The translations under genes were made by a program, and so were the position numbers. The notes beneath the pieces are model-generated. The model worked only from the letters and a program-made list of their open reading frames with translations. It did not search any database and was not told the origin of the DNA. From an uncultured Clostridia bacterium (GTDB taxonomy: Bacteria; Bacillota; Clostridia; Oscillospirales; Oscillospiraceae): 6,965 nucleotides of DNA. Within the stretch, counting starts at the first letter, position 1. Each line of letters starts with the position of its first letter. This document shows positions 1-5,039 of this stretch, in pieces. The stretch spans positions 1 to 6,965 of the forward strand of contig CAMWSZ010000150.1 in the NCBI GenBank assembly GCA_947177005.1. Direction: 5' to 3'.

Positions 1-556
1 GCTTGTTCCAATCGGTGGTATCCTCACGATGATTTTTCCAGCCGCCTTTACCATCCGGGATACGGTTGCCGTTGCTGTCGAGATCGTAAACCTTCCGGCA
101 CTTCGCTCCCCATTTTCCGTCAGGCCGAAGGGGGCGAATGGTCAGCATGATATGAGCGTGGGGATTCCCGTCGTCCTTGTCATGGAGTGCAAAATCGGCG
201 CACATTCCAGCCGCCACAAAGTTGTCCCGGACATAGGAGCGAACAAGGGCCAACTGCTCCGCTCTGGATAACTCCACAGGAAGGGCAACTTCGATTTCGC
301 GGGCAAGCTGGGCATCACTGGCTTTCTCTATTTGCTCCACGCTGTTCCAGAGGGTTGCCCGGTCAAAAAACTCTGGTGGGGCGTGAGCGGGGAGCATGAT
401 TTCCGCATGGACAACACCGGGCTTGTGCGTGTAATCACGGGTCAGGCCGTCCCATTCGCTGGTCAACTTTTCACCGCTCCGATATGCGGCAGCGGCGATG
501 GCCGAACGACCTACACTTCGCTTGATGATTTGAATGGGACAGTGAAAAATTGCTAT
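1..556 (-). CDS. mobL: MobA/MobL family (MOBQ) relaxase, N-terminal part, runs off left edge
   Basis: A clean open frame of 185 codons runs from 556 to the window edge without a stop. The product would nick the transfer origin and pilot the DNA strand during conjugative mobilization. It begins IAIFHCPIQIIKR and contains AAAAYRSGEK with a tyrosine at residue 25, the position of the catalytic tyrosine in RSF1010 MobA. REIEVALPVEL lies at about 86-96. NPHAHIM at 131-137 gives the metal-binding His-x-His, followed by KWGAKCRKVYDLD. This order is typical of MobA/MobL relaxases. The expected first codon is ATA (554-556), placed 8 nt after a strong Shine-Dalgarno sequence; no ATG, GTG or TTG lies in frame between the preceding stop and this codon. 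The first in-frame alternative is a TTG at codon 31, which would lose Tyr25. The C-terminal part is outside the window. The family call is firm; the start codon is the open question. Confidence 0.93.
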   Translation of the reverse strand, partial: MAIFHCPIQIIKRSVGRSAIAAAAYRSGEKLTSEWDGLTRDYTHKPGVVHAEIMLPAHAPPEFFDRATLWNSVEQIEKASDAQLAREIEVALPVELSRAEQLALVRSYVRDNFVAAGMCADFALHDKDDGNPHAHIMLTIRPLRPDGKWGAKCRKVYDLDSNGNRIPDGKGGWKNHREDTTDWNK

Positions 557-564
557 GTGATCGG

Positions 565-572
565 CCTCCTTT
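565..572 (-). promoter_or_regulatory. Ribosome binding site of the relaxase gene
   Basis: On the minus strand this reads AAAGGAGG, a full anti-Shine-Dalgarno match, with an 8-nt spacer to the ATA codon at 554-556. The spacing is ideal for ATA as the start and unsuitable for any later in-frame codon, so it fixes the intended start. Confidence 0.8.
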
Positions 573-588
573 CAGCAGGGGAATATAG

Positions 589-637
589 GCCAGCAGAAAC
601 GGAACAGACGCAAAGCGGGTGTTCCGTTTTTGCTGGC
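589..637. repeat. 18-bp inverted repeat in the relaxase leader
   Basis: The arms at 589-606 and 620-637 are complementary at 17 of 18 positions (GCCAGCAGAAACGGAACA against its partner) around a 13-nt loop. In the relaxase mRNA it would form a long hairpin ending about 17 nt before the Shine-Dalgarno sequence. No U-run follows it on the minus strand, so it is not a simple terminator. It could be an attenuator, an operator for relaxosome proteins, or part of the transfer origin region; the sequence does not decide. Confidence 0.75.
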
Positions 638-670
638 GCACAAGGGGTTTGGGGAGTGTAGCTCCCCATC

Positions 671-685
671 GCGTCCGAAGGACGC
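671..685. repeat. Perfect 6-bp hairpin next to the probable oriT
   Basis: GCGTCC and GGACGC pair perfectly around a GAA loop. It lies 25 nt to the left of the oriT-like hairpin and may belong to the same structured origin region, but short hairpins are common in GC-rich spacers. Confidence 0.5.
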
Positions 686-709
686 AACAGCCCCCGGCAG
701 GGCGCATGG

Positions 710-735
710 CACCGGAACGGTGTATAAGTGCGCCG
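710..735 (+). other. oriT: Probable origin of transfer (oriT), MOBQ/RSF1010-like nic region
   Basis: The plus strand has a small inverted repeat, CACCG-GAA-CGGTG (710-722), followed 2 nt later by TAAGTGCGCC (725-734). RSF1010 and pIP501 origins have the same layout: an inverted repeat just 5' of a TAAGTGCG/CCCT core, cut after the second G. By analogy the nick would fall between 732 and 733. A second possible pairing, AACGG (716-720) with CCGTT (733-737), brackets the core. The site lies between the DUF3847 gene and a relaxase of the matching MOBQ class, which is where an oriT is expected. The core match is seen directly; its function is inferred. Confidence 0.7.
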
Positions 736-749
736 TTGTTCCAACGGGC

Positions 750-1031
750 TTATCCCGTGTCCCCCGTTCCCTGCGCTTTTTTCGTAATCTCCGATGCTCC
801 TGGCAGACGGGAAAGGGCGATTAGATACGCCTTGACAGCTTCATCCGTCATGTTGATGGTAAAAGGGAAAACACTTTCCACATCCAGACCACGCAGAATC
901 AGGCGGTGGTTCCGCTCCCGGCGTTCCAGGTCACGCTGTTTGTTCAGAATTATCTTCTGCTGATTCTCAAGCTGATAGATTTCTTTCTCTGCTTCGGCCT
1001 TCTGTTGTAGCAGGGATTCTTTTTTATCCAT
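750..1031 (-). CDS. DUF3847 family protein, probable relaxosome accessory
   Basis: The product has 93 residues and starts MDKKESLLQQKAEAEKEIYQ. The first 50 residues are a highly charged, heptad-like helix likely to form a coiled coil. It is followed by the family signature RRERNHRLILRGLDVES and a short C-terminal helix (TDEAVKAYLIALSRL). I recognise it as DUF3847, a small family usually encoded just upstream of MobA/MobL relaxases in clostridial elements; no biochemical role is established that I know of. The ATG at 1029-1031 is preferred over an upstream one because an AAAGGAGG sequence (1043-1050 on the plus strand) stands 11 nt before it, while the longer version would read through a 14-bp hairpin. 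Its stop lies 15 nt from the probable oriT, so a DNA-binding or relaxosome role is a fair inference. The family is more certain than the role. Confidence 0.82.
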   Translation of the reverse strand: MDKKESLLQQKAEAEKEIYQLENQQKIILNKQRDLERRERNHRLILRGLDVESVFPFTINMTDEAVKAYLIALSRLPGASEITKKAQGTGDTG

Positions 1032-1052
1032 GATGGGATAGACCTCCTTTCT

Positions 1053-1084
1053 GCCTGGGGACAAGCGGAGGCTTGTCCCCAGGC
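1053..1084. repeat. Perfect 14-bp inverted repeat upstream of the DUF3847 gene
   Basis: GCCTGGGGACAAGC (1053-1066) pairs perfectly with 1071-1084 around a GGAG loop. It ends just before the DUF3847 Shine-Dalgarno sequence, so in mRNA it forms a very stable GC-rich hairpin in the leader. No U-run follows. It could be an operator, an mRNA-stabilising structure or a translational control element. Confidence 0.75.
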
Positions 1085-1116
1085 GGTGATGAAGCAAATG
1101 CCCCTCACTGGGTAAG

Positions 1117-1143
1117 CCACTAACGGGGCCAATCGTTAAGTGG
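1117..1143. repeat. Inverted repeat downstream of the sigma-like gene
   Basis: CCACTAACG (1117-1125) pairs with CGTTAAGTGG (1134-1143) with one bulged base and an 8-nt loop. It lies 14 nt past the stop of the sigma-like gene on the minus strand. There is no clear U-tract, so it may be an mRNA 3' stabiliser or a protein site rather than a terminator. Confidence 0.5.
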
Positions 1144-1157
1144 GTTTTGGAAAAATT

Positions 1158-1541
1158 TCAAAAATTTTTACGGACAGCCTCAATGCTGTAATGGACAGCA
1201 GCCTTTGTGCAGCCGTCCCTCTCGGCGATCTCCGCATAGCTGAAATCGTACAGAGCGTAGAGCAGAAATCTCTCCTGCTGAATCACCGTACAGGTATCCA
1301 AAATGGACAGGAGCCGCGCCAACTCGTCCCGCTGACAAACAATGTCCTCAACAGTGGGCTGGTAGGGGAGCAAGCCCTCGGTGGCAACTATGTACTCGTC
1401 AAACTCCCGGTCATCCCAATGCCGCCGCTTTTCGTGGGAGAGGTTCTCAGCCTTATGCTTGCCTTGGTTGTGCCATTCAGCTACATCGCCACTGACTTCC
1501 ACGGACACATCGCGCCCCTGAATTTTGATGGTAATTTCCAT
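1158..1541 (-). CDS. Sigma-70 region-4-like regulatory protein of the mobile element
   Basis: The product has 127 residues. A helix-turn-helix of sigma-70 region 4 type lies at the C-terminus (about 90-126: RFLLYALYDFSYAEIAERDG, then CTKAAVHYSIEAVRKNF). The N-terminal half carries the charged stretch HEKRRHWDDREFDEY. There is no region 2, so it cannot by itself be a full sigma factor; it resembles the short proteins commonly labelled sigma-70 family in clostridial integrative elements. The start is MEITIKIQG, preceded by GAAAGGAAAA about 7 nt away. That ribosome binding site is partly inside an 11-bp hairpin (1554-1583), which suggests translational or autogenous control. It probably regulates transfer or excision genes of the element; which promoters it serves cannot be seen here. 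Confidence 0.82.
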   Translation of the reverse strand: MEITIKIQGRDVSVEVSGDVAEWHNQGKHKAENLSHEKRRHWDDREFDEYIVATEGLLPYQPTVEDIVCQRDELARLLSILDTCTVIQQERFLLYALYDFSYAEIAERDGCTKAAVHYSIEAVRKNF

Positions 1542-1553
1542 CTCACATTTTCC

Positions 1554-1583
1554 TTTCGTTCAGATTTTGTGGTCTGAACGAAA
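1554..1583. promoter_or_regulatory. 11-bp perfect inverted repeat overlapping the sigma-like gene's ribosome binding site
   Basis: TTTCGTTCAGA (1554-1564) pairs perfectly with TCTGAACGAAA (1573-1583) around an 8-nt loop. On the minus strand the promoter-distal arm contains the GAAAGG start of the Shine-Dalgarno sequence for the gene at 1158-1541, so the hairpin could hide it. As DNA it could equally be an operator. Confidence 0.65.
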
Positions 1584-1599
1584 AGGGTGGGGAGCGGCA

Positions 1600-1623
1600 C
1601 CGGGGCCGGAGTGAGCGCCCCGG
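1600..1623. repeat. GC-rich hairpin in the sigma-like gene leader
   Basis: CCGGGGC (1600-1606) pairs with GCCCCGG (1617-1623) around a 10-nt loop. It is one of four hairpins in the 1542-1700 leader region. Confidence 0.5.
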
Positions 1624-1632
1624 AAATATAAA

Positions 1633-1665
1633 AGCACCCGGACGGCACAAGGCCGTTCGAGTGCT
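1633..1665 (-). terminator. Terminator-like hairpin upstream of the sigma-like gene
   Basis: On the minus strand AGCACTCGAACGGC, a 5-nt loop CTTGT, then GCCGTCCGGGTGCT form a 14-position stem with one wobble and one mismatch, followed by TTTTATATTT. That is the form of an intrinsic terminator. No gene ends just before it: the nearest upstream gene has its own terminator at 1874-1904. It therefore either backs up that one or acts as an attenuator in a leader transcript running toward the sigma-like gene. Confidence 0.6.
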
Positions 1666-1681
1666 GGTGAGAATATTATGT

Positions 1682-1700
1682 ACCGTCAGGAAGTGACGGT
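1682..1700. repeat. 7-bp hairpin, weak terminator candidate
   Basis: ACCGTCA (1682-1688) and TGACGGT (1694-1700) pair perfectly around GGAAG. On the plus strand four T residues follow, but no plus-strand gene precedes it. It may fold as part of the minus-strand leader. Confidence 0.45.
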
Positions 1701-1819
1701 TTTCGCAAGTGTAGGTGGAGTGCGCCGCTGCGGGGGTCAGGCTTTTTTTGATAAGTTAATTGATGCCCCGCCAGAATTGAACAAGTTCCCCCCTCCAAAC
1801 ATTACAATATTTCCGCAAC

Positions 1820-1874
1820 ATGATACAATTTCCGTGTTTTAGAAACGTTTCTGTAATGTTTGAGAATGATTAAA
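1820..1874 (-). promoter_or_regulatory. Promoter B: 11-bp repeat array and -10 element, reading toward the sigma-like gene
   Basis: On the minus strand, TTCTCAAACAT, TACAGAAACGT and TTCTAAAACAC stand in tandem with an 11-bp period (1866 down to 1834). They are followed after 8 nt by TATCAT (1820-1825) inside TTGTATCATGT. The outer units match at 9 of 11 positions. The same arrangement, in the same register, occurs at 5960-6014. Direct repeats with 10-11 bp spacing replacing a -35 box are typical of OmpR-family activation. A perfect 12-bp palindrome AGAAACGTTTCT (1841-1852) lies within the array and could alternatively be an operator. The first clear gene downstream is the sigma-like gene, about 280 nt away; only a 15-codon TTG-started frame behind a GGAGG lies nearer. 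A further possible pair, TTGTAT/TGTAAT, lies just downstream. Confidence 0.5.
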
Positions 1875-1904
1875 CCGGACATCCTCAAGCAGAGAATGTC
1901 CGGT
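1874..1904 (-). terminator. Terminator of the response regulator / kinase operon
   Basis: ACCGGACAT (1874-1882) pairs perfectly with 1896-1904, and an inner CTC/GAG pairing closes a 5-nt loop. It begins 14 nt past the stop of the 126-residue membrane protein. The tail on the minus strand is TTAATCATT, a moderate rather than strong U-tract. Confidence 0.75.
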
Positions 1905-1918
1905 CACTTAGAAGATTT

Positions 1919-2299
1919 TTATTTCATCAGCTCATCCGTCAACCGCATGATTTCGGGGGCTACCTTGTCACGCTGTTTTTTTGTTATGCGGATATAAAGC
2001 GGGTAAGCAGCACAGATGCCGATGATGCCCACTATGCCAATCACAATACCAGGGATGAAGAGAGCGCTGCTCCATACCATTGTACAGCACATCCCAAAGC
2101 CCATAATCAAAGTGCTGATGATCCCCACGGCCAGCGCGGCAATCGTGCCGGGTTTTGTGACGCTTTTATCCAGCCTGTGCAGCTGCTCCATCTTATCCTC
2201 TTCCGGGGAAAGCGGAGCATATTTTTCCCGGATGCGTTTGACTTCCTCCTGCTGTGCAGCAGAGTAGGTGTAGGTAAAGGTTTCGTGTTTCCCTTCCAT
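1919..2299 (-). CDS. Small two-helix membrane protein with cytoplasmic helical N-terminus
   Basis: The product has 126 residues. The N-terminal 50 are soluble and charged (FTYTYSAAQQEEVKRIREKY, then a PEEDKMEQLHRLDKSV helix). Two membrane helices follow (about 51-75 and 80-100), joined by GMCCTMVW (69-76) and PGIVIGIVGI (83-92). The tail RITKKQRDKVAPEIMRLTDELMK is charged. I believe similar clostridial proteins are sometimes named dihydropteridine reductase in databases, but nothing here resembles an enzyme, so that name should not be trusted. It is the last gene of the response regulator operon. Its ATG lies 1 nt past the previous stop, with AAAGGA inside the preceding gene, so translation is probably coupled. 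Its hairpin matches both halves of the protein at 5538-5906. The function is unknown; an envelope or signalling role is inferred from context. Confidence 0.88.
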   Translation of the reverse strand: MEGKHETFTYTYSAAQQEEVKRIREKYAPLSPEEDKMEQLHRLDKSVTKPGTIAALAVGIISTLIMGFGMCCTMVWSSALFIPGIVIGIVGIIGICAAYPLYIRITKKQRDKVAPEIMRLTDELMK

Positions 2300-2300
2300 A

Positions 2301-3158
2301 TCATTTTATTCCTTTCAACTGTTGCGTTGATTTCACGATCATGTAAATCGCCATTCCCAGTACGATCACGCAGACGCCGCCTCCAGTGGCTCCTGTCATT
2401 GCTTTTCGGAACAATGGGTCATCGTCCCCGCCGAACTGTGCCATCATAGCAGTTTCCAGAGAGAGAATGGATACCATCGCCGCCACCAGATTGATAGCTT
2501 TTGCCGCTGATAAAATGGGACTTCTGTACTTTCGGAACTTTACTACATTGACTGTTGCGAGAATGACGGAGTAAAAAGAGTACGCAGCCATCGCATAAAT
2601 CAACATACCTGGATATTCATAGCCCCGGTTTTGATGTACCATAAAAATAACAATCCCGGTAAGAACCAAATTCATCAGCAGCAAGATAATCCCGCATAGG
2701 CGATACCGCTGTAGTTCCGCAGTTTTGTCCGCTTGCCGTCTGGGGTAAAGCAAGGAAAGCCGCATCACGGCAAGCAGCGCATAGTAAATTGCCAGAGAAA
2801 CGAACCATAATGAACGGTAGTAGATGCCGGATACCATCTTTATCACGATATACAGCAAATTGATGGCAAATCCCACCGTCAAGGAAAGCTCCGCTCTGAA
2901 CCTGGCGTCCTTTGTCAACCGCTTGCCCAATGGATGCCGGTTGACCCTCCGCCAAAGGTTATTTGCAGCACGGAATATTCCGGGCAAAACAACGATCAGC
3001 GCATAGGAGGAAACAGCGTAGGACAGATAGGCCAAAGGCCCATCTATGCTCTCTGCCAGCACATAGATCACCAGTGCAAAGGCGGGAACCGCAAGTATGA
3101 CCGACAGGAGCGGCGGCAGGCAGAACATCTTTTTCAAAAGCTCTTTAACTTGTTTCAT
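2301..3158 (-). CDS. Multi-pass membrane protein of unknown function (about eight helices)
   Basis: The product has 285 residues with about eight hydrophobic segments, roughly 15-35, 43-62, 92-110, 115-136, 154-174, 184-204, 218-240 and 256-275. Basic cytoplasmic loops include LWRRVNRHPLGKRLTKDARF and YPRRQADK. An acidic FGGDDDPLF lies at 242-250 in the last loop. I see no ATP-binding, permease or protease motif that would assign a family. The ATG at 3156-3158 overlaps the end of the kinase gene by 14 nt and has AGGAG 8 nt upstream inside that gene, so it is translationally coupled to the kinase. Its fixed position after the kinase suggests a partner in sensing or an output of the same stimulus. 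This is inference from gene order only. Confidence 0.88.
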   Translation of the reverse strand: MKQVKELLKKMFCLPPLLSVILAVPAFALVIYVLAESIDGPLAYLSYAVSSYALIVVLPGIFRAANNLWRRVNRHPLGKRLTKDARFRAELSLTVGFAINLLYIVIKMVSGIYYRSLWFVSLAIYYALLAVMRLSLLYPRRQADKTAELQRYRLCGIILLLMNLVLTGIVIFMVHQNRGYEYPGMLIYAMAAYSFYSVILATVNVVKFRKYRSPILSAAKAINLVAAMVSILSLETAMMAQFGGDDDPLFRKAMTGATGGGVCVIVLGMAIYMIVKSTQQLKGIK

Positions 3159-4236
3159 GTCCTGTTCTCCTGATTTTCACCGTAAAGGTACTCCCTCTGC
3201 CTAACTCGCTGCTGACGGATATATCCCCTTCCACAATATCAATCACTCGCTTAACAAGCGCAAGCCCCAGGCCGTTGCCTTGGGTAGCGTGGGAGGTATC
3301 CCCCTGATAAAATTTCTCAAAAATATGCGCTCCCACTTCGGGACTGATGCCACAGCCGGTGTCGTTCACCTGTATGACTGCATAGGACGGCTCTGCTCTC
3401 AAGCTGACAGAAACCCGGCCTCCTAATGGGGTGAATTTCAATGCGTTGGAAAACAGATTGTTCCATACCAGTGATAAAAGTTCTGCATCGGACGTGATGC
3501 ACACATTTTCTTCTATATCCGTGTCAAGTTCAATCCCTTTTTCTTCCCATATATCTTCAAAGGCCAACAGGCACTCACATAACTGCTCACCCAAATCAAA
3601 CGTTTTCCCTTCCGGGTAAATCTGTTGATTTTCCAGCTTGTTCAGTTTCAGTATATTGGTGATTAGGCTTGCCAACCGGCGAGAGGCATCTGTGACTGCC
3701 TTGGCATACTCCAGCCTGCAATCTTCCGGCAGATCCGGCTGCTGGAGTAGGGTGCCATAGTTCTGGATAACGGACAGCGGCGTTTTCAGTTCGTGGGATA
3801 CGTTGGAGATGAAATCCGTCCGCAGAGTTTCGATGCTGGACAGTTCTTCCGCCATGCGATTAAACAAGCCGATGATGATATTAAATCCGTCCTGCCTGTC
3901 CAAACTAAAAAACGGCTGGATACGCACAGAAAAATCGCCCTTTGTGATTTTCTCGGCAGCGTCTGTAATGCGCAGGACAGGCTTTGTTACCATAAACCAC
4001 CGCCGCACACGGTCTATGGCGGTGCAAAGCAGGCTGATCAGCAGCACGTTTCCAAAGGTCAGCTTTGCCGCTGTTTCAATCATCTCCTGCGTAAACACAA
4101 GGCCCATATTGTGCTGCAATACGTTCAGAAACAGGAGCATACAGCAGGTGACAACAGACGCGATCAGCAGAAAAAACACGGCGCACTGCCAAAGAGCGAC
4201 CAGCCATCGCGCCGCCCGGTTGTGTGTTCGGCTCAT
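3145..4236 (-). CDS. Sensor histidine kinase with a short extracellular loop
   Basis: The product has 363 residues. Two membrane helices (about 16-40 and 61-76) enclose only about 20 outside residues, so there is no room for a folded sensor domain. A HAMP-like linker follows (about 80-135). The dimerisation and phosphoacceptor box FISNVSHELKTPL has His148. ATP-binding motifs are the N box NNLFSNALKF (259-268), G1 DTGCGI (292-297), F box FEKFYQ (306-311) and G2 GNGLGLAL (320-327). All key residues are present, so it should be active as a kinase and possibly a phosphatase. The start overlaps the response regulator stop as ATGA, a 4-nt coupling overlap. The architecture resembles intramembrane-sensing kinases that respond to cell-envelope stress or work with a membrane partner; the downstream eight-helix protein is a candidate partner. 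The stimulus is unknown. Confidence 0.96.
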   Translation of the reverse strand: MSRTHNRAARWLVALWQCAVFFLLIASVVTCCMLLFLNVLQHNMGLVFTQEMIETAAKLTFGNVLLISLLCTAIDRVRRWFMVTKPVLRITDAAEKITKGDFSVRIQPFFSLDRQDGFNIIIGLFNRMAEELSSIETLRTDFISNVSHELKTPLSVIQNYGTLLQQPDLPEDCRLEYAKAVTDASRRLASLITNILKLNKLENQQIYPEGKTFDLGEQLCECLLAFEDIWEEKGIELDTDIEENVCITSDAELLSLVWNNLFSNALKFTPLGGRVSVSLRAEPSYAVIQVNDTGCGISPEVGAHIFEKFYQGDTSHATQGNGLGLALVKRVIDIVEGDISVSSELGRGSTFTVKIRRTGHETS

Positions 4237-4904
4237 TTCAGCACCGCCTTGTAGCCCAACCCCCGGACTGTGACAATTTCAAAATCATTGCAGGCGGAGA
4301 GTTTATCCCGCAGTTTTGTCATATAGACATCCACGGCCCTGGGTGCGGTGGATGTATCTGCGTCCCAAAATTCGTCCATTAGCTGTGTCCGAGTAAACGC
4401 CTTTTTCGGATAGGACAGCAGCTTATAGAGAATGTTGAACTCCCGGTGAGTAAGAGGTATCTCTACTCCATCCAGGCAAGCCGTGCGCTCGTCGGCATCC
4501 AGCACCAACTTGCCGATCTCCAATCTGTGGCTGGTGGCGATTTTAGCCCGCCGCAAAAGCGCCCCGATACGGAGAAACAGCTCGTCCAGATCAACAGGCT
4601 TTACCATGTAATCGTCGATGCCCACCCGGTATCCCCGCTGCTTGGACGCAAAATCGTCCCGAGCAGTCATAAAAAGAATGGGGATATTTTCATCCAGCTC
4701 CCGCACTGTTTGGGCAAATTCATAACCGTCAATGCCAGGCATCATAATATCGGACACGATTAAATCATACGTGCCGCTATACAGCGCATCATAAGCATCA
4801 CTGGCGTTCAGACAACCGGACGCCTCGTAGCCGCTCCGATTGAGAAAGGCACAGACAGAGCGGTTCAATTCCTGGTCATCCTCGACCACTAACAACTTGA
4901 ACAT
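4233..4904 (-). CDS. OmpR/PhoB-family response regulator
   Basis: The product has 223 residues. The receiver domain (about 1-115) begins MFKLLVVEDDQEL. Counting from the chosen start, the acidic pocket is E8/D9/D10, the phosphoacceptor is Asp52 in VSDIMMPGIDG, with Thr80 and Lys102 in DDYMVKPVD. The C-terminal winged helix (about 130-223) has PLTHREFNIL, then RAVDVYMTKLRDKL and VRGLGYKAV, the classic OmpR-type recognition region. A TTG two codons earlier lies only 1 nt from the GGAGG sequence, whereas the ATG at 4902-4904 lies 7 nt from it, so the ATG is chosen. It is the first gene of a four-gene operon and the cognate partner of the kinase. It probably binds 11-bp direct repeats: one lies in its own promoter, and related arrays lie at 5974-6006 and 1834-1866. 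Confidence 0.96.
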   Translation of the reverse strand: MFKLLVVEDDQELNRSVCAFLNRSGYEASGCLNASDAYDALYSGTYDLIVSDIMMPGIDGYEFAQTVRELDENIPILFMTARDDFASKQRGYRVGIDDYMVKPVDLDELFLRIGALLRRAKIATSHRLEIGKLVLDADERTACLDGVEIPLTHREFNILYKLLSYPKKAFTRTQLMDEFWDADTSTAPRAVDVYMTKLRDKLSACNDFEIVTVRGLGYKAVLK

Positions 4905-4932
4905 AGGCAATCCTCCGCAAATTGTTTTTCTT

Positions 4933-4968
4933 ACTCTAACATAGAAATGTTAAAGTTTTGTTTACGTT
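4933..4968 (-). promoter_or_regulatory. Promoter C: probable autoregulated promoter of the response regulator operon
   Basis: Two 11-bp direct repeats read on the plus strand TGTTAAAGTTT (4948-4958) and TGTTTACGTTT (4959-4969) and match at 9 of 11 positions. The nonamer AGAAATGTT (4943-4951) is shared with the array at 5992-6000. A candidate -10, TAGAGT on the minus strand (4933-4938), would keep an 8-nt gap to units counted at 4947-4968, but it is a weak match; TATGTT (4938-4943) is an alternative. TAACAT-AGAA-ATGTTA (4937-4952) is also a perfect 6-bp inverted repeat. The assignment is tentative. Confidence 0.4.
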
Positions 4969-4996
4969 TTTACCCCCGGCATAATTTTTCTAAAAA

Positions 4997-5030
4997 ATTT
5001 GACCTGTGCCATACCCAGCACAGGTCAAAT
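4997..5030 (-). terminator. Strong intrinsic terminator of the 11-residue-repeat protein operon
   Basis: A perfect 13-bp stem (ATTTGACCTGTGC at 4997-5009 and its complement at 5018-5030) with an 8-nt loop is followed on the minus strand by TTTTTTAG. It starts 9 nt past the stop of the gene at 5040 and separates that operon from the response regulator operon. Confidence 0.92.
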
Positions 5031-5039
5031 ATTGGGCTT

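Noticed and set aside
100..140. Suspected frameshift in the relaxase near the Trp-Gly-Ala-Lys motif
   Set aside because: Recounting the run of five G at 130-134 restores a single frame through RPDGKWGAKCRK to the window edge, so the gene is intact here.
1140..1577. Plus-strand frame of 145 codons
   Set aside because: It is antisense to the sigma-like gene, whose helix-turn-helix and ribosome binding site are clear, and it runs through hairpins at both ends.
1740..1800. Short TTG-started frame after a GGAGG downstream of promoter B
   Set aside because: It has only 15 codons before a stop and no recognisable composition, so I do not call it a gene, though it could be a leader peptide.
3793..4273. 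Two long plus-strand frames opposite the kinase gene
   Set aside because: The minus strand encodes a kinase with all motifs intact. The plus-strand products have no domain and no ribosome binding site.
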